From Thalassotalea_H castellviae (lineage in GTDB: Bacteria; Pseudomonadota; Gammaproteobacteria; Enterobacterales; Alteromonadaceae): a DNA stretch of 64,000 bases. The DNA is taken from contig NZ_JAVRIF010000003.1 of NCBI RefSeq assembly GCF_031846185.1, forward strand, positions 186,001 to 250,000, read 5' to 3'. Positions 8,300 to 16,810 of this stretch are shown here, one piece after another. The notes under the pieces are model-generated. The model had not been told where the DNA came from. It did not search any database and worked only from the letters and a program-made list of their open reading frames with translations. Each line of letters starts with the position of its first letter. The first letter of the stretch is position 1. The translations under genes and the position numbers were made by a program.

Positions 8300-9550
8300 T
8301 TAAACGACCATACCAATTTGGAATATAGGCAGGTACATTGCCACTATTAAACCGCCGATAACCACCCCTAAAACCGCCATTATCATTGGTTCTAAAAGAG
8401 CGGTTAAATTGTCTACGGCATCATCGACTTGTTGTTCGTAGACCGTGGCTACTTTTGCTAACATATCATCAACCGCGCCTGATTCTTCACCAATAGCCAC
8501 CATTTGAATTACCATATCAGGGAATATACTACAGTTTCGCATGGCTAAGTTCATTTGCATCCCTGAAGTTACTTCTGAGCGAATTTCTAAAATGGCATCG
8601 CGAAATACCGCATTGCCTGACGCGCCAGCTGCAGACTCTAAAGCATCCGGTAACGGTACACCGGCAGCAAAGGTAGTGGCAAGGGTGCGAGCATAACGCG
8701 CGACGGCGGCTTTTTCTAAAATATCACCCACCACAGGTAATTTTAAAATTTTCTTATCGACACTATCACGAAATTTTTGACTTTTTAAATGCGCTTTTTT
8801 GAAAAGGTACATCGCCGCAAAAATAGCACCGAGTCCTATATACCAATAAGCCTGCATAAAATCGGATATTCCTAAAACAAATAAAGTGAAGGCAGGTAAT
8901 TCTGCGCCGAAACTATCAAAGATTTCTTTAAACACCGGCACAACAAAGATTAATAAAATAGAGGTAACAATAGCGGCAACGACTAATACCGCAATTGGAT
9001 AAGTCATGGCCTTTTTTATTTTAGCTTTTAATGCTTCGGCTTTTTCTTTATAGGTAGCAACACGATCATAAATGGTTTCTAAAGCACCCGATTGTTCCCC
9101 TGATTGCACTAAGTCGCAATACAAACTATCGAAATATTTAGGATGTTCACGTAAGCACTCTGACAAGGGGATACCTGATTGTAATTTGATACTAATATCA
9201 CCTAACAGTTTTTGCATATTACCATTACTGTGACCTTTACCGATCATTTCAATCGATTGCACTAAAGGTACACCGGCGCCTAACATAGTGGCTATTTGAC
9301 GAGTAACTACTGCGATATCGGCGGGGACAATCTTTTTATCGCCACCTAAGCCAAATAAAGCCTTAGGTTTTTTCTTCACTCTTCCTGGGGTAACGCCTTG
9401 TTTTCTTAATTGCGCTTTTAATTCCAGCATACTCGCAGCAGGCAGCTCGCCACTTACTTTTTTGCCTTTGCGATTCACCCCTTGCCATTGAAAGACATCG
9501 AGTTCTTTTGTGGTGGCGATTTTTTGTTTTGCTGAAGCTGCAGCTGCCAT
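8300..9550 (-). CDS. pilC: PilC, type IV pilus inner-membrane platform protein
   Basis: 416-residue T2SSF-domain protein on which the PilB motor acts. Two T2SSF repeats are visible (VVTRQIATMLGAGVPLVQS near residue 83 and RYARTLATTFAAGVPLPDA near 288), each followed by hydrophobic helices, with a final helix ending at FQIGMVV. The N-terminus FQWQGVNRKGKKVSGE is the conserved cytoplasmic start. Downstream of pilB and 93 bases before pilD. Confidence 0.96.
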   Translation of the reverse strand: MAAAASAKQKIATTKELDVFQWQGVNRKGKKVSGELPAASMLELKAQLRKQGVTPGRVKKKPKALFGLGGDKKIVPADIAVVTRQIATMLGAGVPLVQSIEMIGKGHSNGNMQKLLGDISIKLQSGIPLSECLREHPKYFDSLYCDLVQSGEQSGALETIYDRVATYKEKAEALKAKIKKAMTYPIAVLVVAAIVTSILLIFVVPVFKEIFDSFGAELPAFTLFVLGISDFMQAYWYIGLGAIFAAMYLFKKAHLKSQKFRDSVDKKILKLPVVGDILEKAAVARYARTLATTFAAGVPLPDALESAAGASGNAVFRDAILEIRSEVTSGMQMNLAMRNCSIFPDMVIQMVAIGEESGAVDDMLAKVATVYEQQVDDAVDNLTALLEPMIMAVLGVVIGGLIVAMYLPIFQIGMVV

Positions 9551-9681
9551 ATAAACCCCTAGTAGTTATACTCGATTAACGCTCATCTAATATTCGAACT
9601 TATATCAAATATTAGCGCATAGCAATTGTTGCTAACCTACTGCTTACATTTTGAACGCTAAAATCTAGTTGCAATTTTGCT

Positions 9682-11391
9682 TTATGAATTTGTCACGCGA
9701 TTAATTTCTTCTAAACTCGTCATGCCTTGCATGGCTTTTTTAATGCCAGATTGCCTTAAGTTATCAAAACCTTCTTTTTGACATTGGGCGGCAATATCTA
9801 ATGAGTTACCGCCTTCCATAATAATATTAGCCACTTGTTCGCCAATTTTTATCACTTCATAAATACCGACGCGGCCTTTATAACCACCAGTACATTGATC
9901 ACAACCGACAGGTTTAAATAAAGTAAATTGGCCAATTTTATCTTCTGGGAAACCTTGTTTAAGTAATTCCGCTTCTGGAATAACTTCTTCTGCTTTACAT
10001 TGAGTGCATAACCGACGTGCTAAACGCTGAGCAATAATAATACTAACAGAGCTGGCTACGTTATAGGAAGGCACTCCCATATTAAGTAAACGAGTCAAGG
10101 TTTCAGCGGCTGAATTAGTATGTAGGGTGGATAATACTAAGTGACCAGTTTGAGCAGCTTTGATAGCAATTTCAGCGGTTTCTAAATCTCGGATTTCACC
10201 TACCATAACAATATCGGGATCTTGACGAAGAAAAGAGCGTAGTGCGCTTGGAAACGTTAAGCCAGCTTTAGTGTTTATTTGTACTTGGTTAATCCCTTCT
10301 AAGTTGATTTCTACCGGATCTTCGGCGGTGGAAATATTACGCTCTTGGGTATTTAATATATTTAAACCGGTATAAAGAGAAACGGTTTTACCCGAACCGG
10401 TTGGCCCTGTAACTAATATCATGCCTTGAGGCTGGGCGAGAGCATCCATATAGATTTTTTTCTGCTCTGCCTCGTAGCCAAGCATATCGATACCAAGCAT
10501 AGCACTGGAAGAGTCTAAGATCCGCATTACAATTTTTTCGCCCCACATGGTGGGTAGAGTACTGACTCGAAAATCGATGGATTTACGTTTGGATAACGCC
10601 AATTTTATCCGGCCATCTTGCGGCACACGACGCTCGGCAATATCAAGCTTAGACATGACTTTTAATCGGGCTGCCATTCGAGATGACAATGAAATAGGCG
10701 GTTTAGCAACTTCGGTTAAAATGCCATCAACGCGAAATCGAATACGATAAGATTTTTCGTAAGGTTCAAAATGTAAATCTGAGGCGCCTTTTTTAATCGC
10801 ATCGAGCAGTATTTTATTAATATAAACAACGATAGGGGCATCTTCTTTACCGCCAGTAGCACCGTCGCTGTCATCTTCAGTTCTTTCTTCTTGAACATCA
10901 ATGCCAGAGAGTTCTTCAGTATCAATATCACTGATATCTAATGCATCGCTTTCTTCTTCTAATACTTTATCAATACAGGCATGTAAACTTTTTTCATTGG
11001 TCAGTACTAATTCAGTGGTAAAGCCGGTATTAAATTGAATTTCTTCAAGTGCGTCTAAATTGGTTGGATCAGACATAGCAACAAATAACACTTTACCACG
11101 TAAAAATAACGGTAAGGCATTATGTTTGCGGATCAGCTTTTCATTGCGAATACCTTCTGGGACTAGGCTTGTATCGAAATGTTGTAAATCTATGAGCGCA
11201 TAGCCAAAACTTCGCGATAAAATACTGGCTATATTTTGGGCGTCAAAATTTTTATCTTCAACCAGATAACGTACAAAAGGTTTTTTCTGCTGAATAAAAT
11301 CAGCACTGATTTCATCCAGTTGCTCAGAAGTCACTAAATTATGCTTAGATAAAGCTGATAAAACACTAGATTGTTGATGCAGTCCTTTCAT
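9682..11391 (-). CDS. pilB: PilB, type IV pilus extension ATPase
   Basis: 569-residue hexameric motor for pilus extension. It has an N-terminal MshEN/GSPII_E domain, an acidic linker near residues 150-182, the Walker A GPTGSGKT at 329-336, the Asp box TAEDPVEI, Walker B DPDIVMVGEIRD, the His box TGHLVLSTLHTN, and a C-terminal four-cysteine zinc site (CTQC...CDQC). All catalytic motifs look intact. It is downstream of pilA and separated from it by a hairpin, so pilB is likely transcribed at a lower level than pilA. Confidence 0.97.
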   Translation of the reverse strand: MKGLHQQSSVLSALSKHNLVTSEQLDEISADFIQQKKPFVRYLVEDKNFDAQNIASILSRSFGYALIDLQHFDTSLVPEGIRNEKLIRKHNALPLFLRGKVLFVAMSDPTNLDALEEIQFNTGFTTELVLTNEKSLHACIDKVLEEESDALDISDIDTEELSGIDVQEERTEDDSDGATGGKEDAPIVVYINKILLDAIKKGASDLHFEPYEKSYRIRFRVDGILTEVAKPPISLSSRMAARLKVMSKLDIAERRVPQDGRIKLALSKRKSIDFRVSTLPTMWGEKIVMRILDSSSAMLGIDMLGYEAEQKKIYMDALAQPQGMILVTGPTGSGKTVSLYTGLNILNTQERNISTAEDPVEINLEGINQVQINTKAGLTFPSALRSFLRQDPDIVMVGEIRDLETAEIAIKAAQTGHLVLSTLHTNSAAETLTRLLNMGVPSYNVASSVSIIIAQRLARRLCTQCKAEEVIPEAELLKQGFPEDKIGQFTLFKPVGCDQCTGGYKGRVGIYEVIKIGEQVANIIMEGGNSLDIAAQCQKEGFDNLRQSGIKKAMQGMTSLEEINRVTNS

Positions 11392-11478
11392 AACGCCTTG
11401 GTTGTACTCAATTTAATAGTAACGTTTTACAGTGTAACTCATTTTTGTACACAAAGAAAAAGAGTTGTTTAGAAAGTA

Positions 11479-11505
11479 AAAAAGCTCCCGTAGGAGCTTT
11501 TTTTA
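11479..11505 (-). terminator. Hairpin terminator/attenuator between pilA and pilB
   Basis: A perfect 8-bp stem AAAGCTCC / GGAGCTTT with a 4-base loop and T runs on both sides. It lies 14 bases past the pilA stop and before pilB on the same strand. It would make most pilA transcripts monocistronic while letting some reach pilBCD. Confidence 0.85.
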
Positions 11506-11518
11506 AATTATATTAATA

Positions 11519-11971
11519 TTAACATAGACCAGCGGTTAAACAAGTGCCGCCTTCAGTCCAGACAATACCACCTTGCGCATCAACTGTTGCTGTAAGAGTG
11601 TATGTAGCATTAGTAACACCACCAGCACTTAAATCAGAAGTGATTGTAATTACACCGTCAGCCATATTCGCACCAGTTACATGTGTTGCTGCAAGAGCGC
11701 CTGGATCATCTTTGGCTGGAATACCAAACTTGGCAGCGTCTAAATCTGTTTTTGCTGCACCTTTGGTTTGAGCTGCAATACTAGCTGCATTCTTGTATAT
11801 CCCTGAAGCTAATATAACTTCAGCGAATTTAGCTCTATCAGCATATGTTTGATAAGCCGGTAATGCTACCGCGGCTAAAATACCGATAATCGCAACTACG
11901 ATCATCAATTCAATTAATGTAAAACCTTTGTTAGTTTTTGCTGTTGCTAAGTTTTGTAATGTTTTTTTCAT
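11519..11971 (-). CDS. pilA: PilA, type IV major pilin
   Basis: 150-residue prepilin. A 16-residue basic leader ends in Gly16, and cleavage before Phe17 gives FTLIELMIVVAIIGILA with the conserved Glu5 (Glu21 of the precursor). The C-terminal disulfide pair is Cys144 and Cys150, spaced close together. The mature subunit of 134 residues is a short group-IVa pilin, rich in Ala, Thr and Gly. The frame also opens five codons earlier (11986), but MKKTLQN is the usual start. It is first of the pilA-pilB-pilC-pilD run. Its upstream region carries an inverted repeat and phased A-tracts. Confidence 0.95.
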   Translation of the reverse strand: MKKTLQNLATAKTNKGFTLIELMIVVAIIGILAAVALPAYQTYADRAKFAEVILASGIYKNAASIAAQTKGAAKTDLDAAKFGIPAKDDPGALAATHVTGANMADGVITITSDLSAGGVTNATYTLTATVDAQGGIVWTEGGTCLTAGLC

Positions 11972-12018
11972 AATAATTAAATCCATACTCTAATTACGGG
12001 GGCTGACTTCATACTGCG

Positions 12019-12046
12019 ACAAAATTTGTGAAATGTAAAATTTTGT
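12019..12046. promoter_or_regulatory. Inverted repeat upstream of pilA (candidate operator)
   Basis: Perfect 9-bp inverted repeat ACAAAATTT-N10-AAATTTTGT with arm centres 19 bp apart, about two helical turns. It lies roughly 50-75 bases upstream of the pilA start, where a promoter is expected. A dimeric regulator site is a reasonable reading; no specific regulator is recognised. Confidence 0.45.
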
Positions 12047-12052
12047 ATCGAC

Positions 12053-12086
12053 TTTTTTTGCATTTTTTTACTTTTTTTTCAAAAAA
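12053..12086. promoter_or_regulatory. Phased A/T tracts upstream of pilA
   Basis: T7 (12053-12059), T7 (12063-12069), T8 (12072-12079) and A6 (12081-12086) have centres about 8-10 bp apart. Such phasing bends DNA and, on the pilA (minus) strand, presents A-tracts like an UP element. A GACTTTTTT...AAAAAAGTC inverted pair (12050-12089) brackets the block. Confidence 0.5.
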
Positions 12087-12297
12087 GTCCATTTTTAGGT
12101 GAAATCAGCTTGATTTTTAACAGAATGTTTACGAATTTTTTTTGCCTTTAATGGTAAAAAAATTGGTTCAAGTAAAAAGTAGTTGAAAAATAGTTAAATG
12201 ATTACTGCTAACATGCCAAGAAAATTTATGATTTTGATTGAGGGAGTCAAAAAGTTAGTTAAGCAAGTATTTACTTACCGAATAAACTGTTTGGTAT

Positions 12298-12339
12298 AAA
12301 AAAAAACGGGCCGATCGTGAACAATTGGCCCGTTTTTTT
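12298..12339 (-). terminator. Rho-independent terminator of nadC
   Basis: Strong stem AAAAAACGGGCC / GGCCCGTTTTTT with a loop of about 14 bases. It is 17 bases past the nadC stop, and flanking A and T runs make it bidirectional. It insulates pilA from nadC. Confidence 0.88.
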
Positions 12340-12355
12340 GATGATATGAATTCAA

Positions 12356-13267
12356 TCAGACAAAACGCATTGAAAGATCAACGGCGTTGACATGTTTTGT
12401 AAGCGCACCTGACGAAATAAAATCAACGCCAGCTTTGGCATAGGTGGTTAATGTTTCTATGGTCATATTGCCGGATACTTCTAGCTTTGTTTTACCTTGA
12501 GATATATCGGCTGTTAACTTAACCGCTTGTTCTATCATCTCAGGAGTAAAATTATCTAACATAATGATGTCAGCTTGGGCATTTAACGCTTGAGTTAGTT
12601 CTTCAATACTCTCTACTTCAACTTCAACGGTAATGCTAGGGTGGTTTGATTTTGCTGTGCTGATCGCTTTTGCAATACCCCCACAAGCGGCGATGTGATT
12701 TTCTTTAATTAAAAAAGCGTCAAATAACCCAATACGATGATTAACGCCACCGCCACATTTTACCGCGTATTTTTGTGCGCTACGTAAACCTGGTATCGTT
12801 TTTCTGGTATCTAATAACTTCGTATTAGTGCCTGATAAACATTCAACATATTTACAAGTAGTTGTTGCTGTACCAGATAAGCTTTGTAAAAAATTGAGCG
12901 CGGTACGTTCACCGGTTAGTAGAGCTCGTGCATTGCCTGATAATTCAAATAAGGTGGTATTGGCTTTAACCGCTTGTCCGTCAGTAACGAACCAAGTGAT
13001 TTTTGTCGCTTGTTCTCCGGTAAAACCAAAGGCGTTATCAAGTTGTAAAAAAACTTGATTTACCCACTCTACGCCACAGATCACACATTCATCACGGCAA
13101 ATAATATTAGCAACTGCTTGATTGTCTGCCGGGATCAGTTCGGCAGTAATATCAAGGGTATTGGTTATTTCTGTAGGTTGAGTGACGCCAAGATCTTCAC
13201 ATAATGCCCAAGCAACAGTTTGCTCAATATCGTGTTGAAGTTCTGATGAATGTTGAGAAGAGGTCAT
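12356..13267 (-). CDS. nadC: NadC, quinolinate phosphoribosyltransferase
   Basis: 303-residue cytoplasmic enzyme making nicotinate mononucleotide from quinolinate and PRPP in de novo NAD synthesis. Typical motifs are ERTALNFLQSLSGTAT, LLDTRKTIPGLR (substrate-binding Arg/Lys), KCGGGVNHRIGLFDAFLIKENH and VEVEVESIEE with the phosphate-binding C-terminus LEVSGNMT and DFISSGALTKHV. Length matches E. coli NadC (297). It is divergent from ampD across a small protease gene, as part of the conserved nadC-ampD region. Confidence 0.97.
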   Translation of the reverse strand: MTSSQHSSELQHDIEQTVAWALCEDLGVTQPTEITNTLDITAELIPADNQAVANIICRDECVICGVEWVNQVFLQLDNAFGFTGEQATKITWFVTDGQAVKANTTLFELSGNARALLTGERTALNFLQSLSGTATTTCKYVECLSGTNTKLLDTRKTIPGLRSAQKYAVKCGGGVNHRIGLFDAFLIKENHIAACGGIAKAISTAKSNHPSITVEVEVESIEELTQALNAQADIIMLDNFTPEMIEQAVKLTADISQGKTKLEVSGNMTIETLTTYAKAGVDFISSGALTKHVNAVDLSMRFV

Positions 13268-13303
13268 TAAATTTTCGCTTAATAATTTTAAAAGGGTAAA
13301 ACA

Positions 13304-13828
13304 CTAACGCTCACGTAAAATGAGCAAGTTTCCTGATTGACTAAATTCTACCTTTTTTAAGGCACTCATGCCCAATAGAATTTCATTTGATTTCATACCT
13401 GGGTTAATACTTGCACTGATATTATATAAAAACAAATTGCCAATATTAAGTTGGTCTATCATCGTTTTATACACTCTGACATTACCATTAGCGGTTTGTG
13501 CAATATGACTTCCTTGACTAGTTAATTGTAATTTGTCAGCAATATGAGCAGGAATTGATACATTTGTCGCGCCCGTATCAAGAAGAAAGGTTACGTTTTG
13601 ATTATTAATTTTGCCCTGAGTAACATAGTGACCTTGCTTATTTTGCAATAATCTCACTTCTGCTTTTCCAGATTCAGTTAGACGATACTCAGGTTGTGCA
13701 TTCGGATTCCATTGCTGTTCCAAAATATCTTGAAAGACAAACACCAGTAAAGCTAACACTATCAACCATGCAATCCAGATAAATATTTTGCCCATTTTAT
13801 TGGTACTTATTTCTGGTTGTGATGTCAT
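13304..13828 (-). CDS. Membrane-anchored retropepsin-like aspartic protease (TIGR02281 type)
   Basis: 174-residue protein with one membrane helix near residues 15-36 (IFIWIAWLIVLALLVFVF) and a periplasmic clan AA aspartic protease fold. The active-site triplet is visible as FLLDTGATNVSIP, with the second hydrophobic motif EILLGMSALKKVEF typical of single-domain, dimer-forming retropepsins. The frame opens at 13852 without a ribosome site; the ATG at 13828 has AAGGAAAT upstream and was chosen. It lies 36 bases upstream of nadC on the same strand, probably co-transcribed. Substrate unknown. Confidence 0.82.
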   Translation of the reverse strand: MTSQPEISTNKMGKIFIWIAWLIVLALLVFVFQDILEQQWNPNAQPEYRLTESGKAEVRLLQNKQGHYVTQGKINNQNVTFLLDTGATNVSIPAHIADKLQLTSQGSHIAQTANGNVRVYKTMIDQLNIGNLFLYNISASINPGMKSNEILLGMSALKKVEFSQSGNLLILRER

Positions 13829-13980
13829 TAGCTTTAATTTCCTTGCGATCATTTAACGTTGCGGCTGTAGCGTGTTACAGCAATTGCGTGATTTGTCGTT
13901 GCACTTTATAACCTTGGCTTTGAATACACGCATACAAACAGTATGATAGTGAGTATATCAATATTTATTGTGCGATTTGT

Positions 13981-14568
13981 ATGCCTAAACCAACAATTTC
14001 TCAATCTGACGCAATTATGACTATCAATCAAGGATGGTTAGAGCAGGCTGAAAAATGTATTTCACCTCATTATGACCAACGTGAGCACTGTGCAAGTGAC
14101 GAAATATCTTTACTTGTGATCCATAATATTTCACTTCCTGCAAGGCAATTTGGTGGTCAGTATATTTCTGATTTATTTTTAGGTCGGTTAGATCCCCAAG
14201 CTCATCCGAGTTTTGAAGAAATTTATCAATTACGCGTATCAGCCCATTGCCTTATTCGTCGTGATGGCCAGATTATTCAATATGTTTCTTTTAATGACCG
14301 AGCCTGGCATGCGGGTGTGTCAAACTATCAAGGCAAAGAAAAGTGCAATGATTTTTCCATAGGAATAGAGCTGGAAGGTGCGGATGATATTCCTTATACT
14401 AACGAACAATATCAACAACTTAGCCAGTTAACTTTATCACTGATCACCACTTACCCTTTAATAGCGGGTAATATCACTGGTCATTGTGATATTGCACCGA
14501 GTAGAAAAACAGATCCTGGTGATGCCTTTGATTGGCAAAAGTATCAGCAAATGATATTAAATAACTAG
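13981..14568 (+). CDS. ampD: AmpD, 1,6-anhydro-muropeptide amidase
   Basis: Up to 195 residues. Cytoplasmic zinc amidase (Amidase_2) that cuts the stem peptide from anhydroMurNAc during murein recycling and thereby keeps AmpR-type signalling low. Zinc ligands are in LLVIHNISLP and TGHCDIAPSRKTDPGDAFDW (His and Asp); RVSAHCLIRRDG and RAWHAGVSNYQG are family signatures. An internal ATG at 14017 (MTINQGWLEQ) lines up with the E. coli start and may be the true one; neither has a clear ribosome site. Pairs with ampE 102 bases downstream. Confidence 0.96.
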   Translation: MPKPTISQSDAIMTINQGWLEQAEKCISPHYDQREHCASDEISLLVIHNISLPARQFGGQYISDLFLGRLDPQAHPSFEEIYQLRVSAHCLIRRDGQIIQYVSFNDRAWHAGVSNYQGKEKCNDFSIGIELEGADDIPYTNEQYQQLSQLTLSLITTYPLIAGNITGHCDIAPSRKTDPGDAFDWQKYQQMILNN

Positions 14569-14670
14569 TTCACGAATAAATAACGACCGAGTGTAAAGCT
14601 TGTTACTTACTTTTTTGCTTTTTAAGCATAATAATATAATAAATACCGATAACATTAATGGATAATAAAC

Positions 14671-15600
14671 ATGAGCCTAATTAGTTTACTTATTGCTTTA
14701 GCGGCAGAACGCTATTTATCTTCTTCTGCTTGGCAGTTTTCTGCATATTATTCTCGTTATCATGCGTTATTTCAGCGCTATTTAGCCTTGGGCTCGCCTA
14801 GCAAGTCAGTGTTAGCTAATAGCATATTTTTACTTTTACCTGTTATCGGTTGTTACTTTCTATTAAGTGTTGTTGACAATAGTTTAATACACCTTGTGAT
14901 CTCAACATTACTCTTAATTTTGTGTTTTGGCTGTGTAAAAACGCGAGATATTTATAAACAATATTTAATGGCTGCTTTTCGAGGGGAAACAACCACGTGT
15001 GATATGCATCATAAACAATTATTACAGGATAAAAACTTACCTGATATGGGCTTTGGGCAAGCGTTAATTTGGCTCAATTATCGCTACTTTATTGCAATCA
15101 TGATCTTTTTTGTTGTTTTTGGTGCACCGGGCGCTTTATTTTACCGACTGTTAAGTCAGTTAAATGAAGCAAGCGATGAACAAGAAAGTGAGAAAAATGA
15201 AACCGATGAGCCTGAAATTAGCAATGCGGATAAAAGCGTCGATGACACTATTGAAGCGACAACGGAATATCAACGTAGCGAAGATGAACTAAAGGTCAGT
15301 GAATATAATCAGCAATTACTTTTCTGGTTAGATTGGCTACCTGTTCGGATGCTTGCTTTTGGCTATATGCTAGTAGGGCACTTTTCACGAGCCTTACCTG
15401 TGTGGTTGGAAAACTTCTTTGATGTAGGAAAATTACCACATAATGTATTAATTAGTGTTGCCGAGAAATCTGAAGATTTTATGGTTGATGTCAATGATTG
15501 TACTGCTGAGCCCTGTTTGTTGGTTCGATTAGCAAAACGATCTTTATTATTGTGCTTTTCAATTATTGCATTGCTGATTCTTACTGGGGTTATTAGTTAA
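14671..15600 (+). CDS. ampE: AmpE, regulatory signalling modulator
   Basis: 309-residue inner-membrane protein of the AmpE/CobD-like family. Membrane segments are visible near residues 45-90, 145-165, 230-250 and at the C-terminus (LLLCFSIIALLILTGVI). It is longer than E. coli AmpE (284) because of an acidic, low-complexity cytoplasmic stretch at about residues 168-210. The conserved FGQALIWLNYRYF is present. Follows ampD as in most gammaproteobacteria. The biochemical role is not well defined in the family. Confidence 0.93.
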   Translation: MSLISLLIALAAERYLSSSAWQFSAYYSRYHALFQRYLALGSPSKSVLANSIFLLLPVIGCYFLLSVVDNSLIHLVISTLLLILCFGCVKTRDIYKQYLMAAFRGETTTCDMHHKQLLQDKNLPDMGFGQALIWLNYRYFIAIMIFFVVFGAPGALFYRLLSQLNEASDEQESEKNETDEPEISNADKSVDDTIEATTEYQRSEDELKVSEYNQQLLFWLDWLPVRMLAFGYMLVGHFSRALPVWLENFFDVGKLPHNVLISVAEKSEDFMVDVNDCTAEPCLLVRLAKRSLLLCFSIIALLILTGVIS

Positions 15601-15625
15601 ATTATAATTATTTTCTTAACGTTAT

Positions 15626-15662
15626 AGCCGTAACTTCTATCCCTATAAGTTACGGCTTTCTC
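15626..15662 (+). terminator. Rho-independent terminator of ampE
   Basis: An 11-bp stem AGCCGTAACTT / AAGTTACGGCT with a 10-base loop followed by TTTC, 25 bases beyond the ampE stop. Confidence 0.75.
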
Positions 15663-15814
15663 ACTCTTTTTTAATCTGTTTTACTCTTTTTAACGCAGTT
15701 CTTTCACTAAAAAAAGCGACTTTACTGATCAATTTACAGTTGTTTTTTTAGCCAGCTGAACTATGTTCTATTTACAAAATCAAAATATTTTGTTATTTTT
15801 ACGTCACTTTTTAC

Positions 15815-15830
15815 AATGGTAATACCAATT
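15815..15830. promoter_or_regulatory. PdhR operator upstream of pdhR
   Basis: AATGGT-AAT-ACCAATT matches the E. coli PdhR consensus ATTGGT-N3-ACCAAT. The TGGT/ACCA core is perfect and the right half is complete. It lies about 65-80 bases before the pdhR start, in the expected place for pyruvate-responsive autorepression of pdhR and the PDH genes. Only half-sites were noticed before aceE and lpdA. Confidence 0.75.
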
Positions 15831-15893
15831 GACCGCGAGTTTTTTGCTTGTTTTTAAAAGAGTATTTATCAAATTAGGTAAAGATTTTACATT

Positions 15894-16664
15894 ATGGTCC
15901 TAGCCAATATTAAACAACCAGTGAAGCAAGCAAAACTCTCAGATGTGATTCAATCACAACTGGAAGCGATGATCTTGGAAGGTAGTTTAATCGCGGGCCA
16001 AAAATTACCACCTGAACGCGAATTAGCCATTCAATTTGATGTTTCTCGCCCCTCGCTTCGCGAAGCCATTCAAAAATTAGAAGCCAAAGGTTTAGTGACA
16101 CGCAAACAAGGCGGTGGCACTTTTGTCAGTGAACAAATTCTCAAAGGCTTTTCTGATCCTCTTTTTGATTTAATGGCACAAAGTAATGAGTCGCAATTTG
16201 ATTTATTAGAGTTTCGTCATGGTATCGAAGGAATGTCTGCTTATTATGCGGCAATGCGTGGCACGGCCGCAGATTTTGATGAAATTAAAAGCAAACATGA
16301 AGCGATTGGCAATGCCCAACTTGAAAATGACTATTGTGATGAAGCGAAAGCGGTATATGAATTTTATTTAGCGATATGCTCGGCATCACATAATGGTGTG
16401 ATTTTGCATTTAGCGAGAAGTATGTCTTCAATTGTCATTGATAATATCGAGCAGAACTTAACAATACTGGCTCAACGACCTGATATTTTTGCGAAAATTG
16501 CTGAGTATCGAACCCGTTTACTCGACGCAATTGTCAGTGGGCAACCTCAAAAAGCTTGGGGTGCCAGTCACCGCCATTTAGCTTTTATTGAAGAAGTATT
16601 ATTGAATTTAACGGAAGAACAGAGTCGGATGCAACGCTCAATGCGTCGTATGCAAAAGATTTGA
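15894..16664 (+). CDS. pdhR: PdhR, GntR-family repressor of pyruvate dehydrogenase
   Basis: 256-residue FadR-type GntR regulator. In E. coli, pyruvate releases PdhR from DNA. The winged helix lies at about residues 14-80, with PPERELAIQFDVSRPSLRE and the wing RKQGGGTFV, and the FCD ligand domain follows (LLEFRHGIEGMSAYYAA, ASHRHLAFIEEVLL). It aligns throughout with E. coli PdhR (254). Start ATG at 15894 lacks a strong ribosome site. Directly upstream of aceE, with a PdhR operator in its own promoter. Confidence 0.95.
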   Translation: MVLANIKQPVKQAKLSDVIQSQLEAMILEGSLIAGQKLPPERELAIQFDVSRPSLREAIQKLEAKGLVTRKQGGGTFVSEQILKGFSDPLFDLMAQSNESQFDLLEFRHGIEGMSAYYAAMRGTAADFDEIKSKHEAIGNAQLENDYCDEAKAVYEFYLAICSASHNGVILHLARSMSSIVIDNIEQNLTILAQRPDIFAKIAEYRTRLLDAIVSGQPQKAWGASHRHLAFIEEVLLNLTEEQSRMQRSMRRMQKI

Positions 16665-16810
16665 TAAAAGAAATTGGTTTTTATTTGTTTTCTAAGAACC
16701 TAACAAGAAATAGGTAGATTAAAGAGACTAAAGTTATGTTTGAATTTTTAGCACTTTTTAATCTACACCTTATTTACCTTAACTAACGAAAGAATGGAGA
16801 CTAAGTAATT

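Larger units (their letters stand above)
11987..12297. other. pilA upstream intergenic region
   Basis: About 310 bases between pilA and the nadC terminator. It contains the 12019-12046 inverted repeat and the phased A/T tracts listed separately. No ORF with a plausible start is present. A full sigma-54 site (GG-N10-GC), often seen for pilA, was looked for and not found; the nearest resemblance around 12206-12220 on the minus strand lacks the GC element. Confidence 0.6.

Noticed and set aside
12206..12221. Possible sigma-54 promoter on the minus strand before pilA
   Set aside because: The TGGCA-like -24 is followed by GT in place of the invariant GC at -12, and it lies about 240 bases from the gene.
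16672..16700. AATTGGT half-site before aceE as a second PdhR operator
   Set aside because: Only one half matches and no ACCAATT partner lies at the right spacing.
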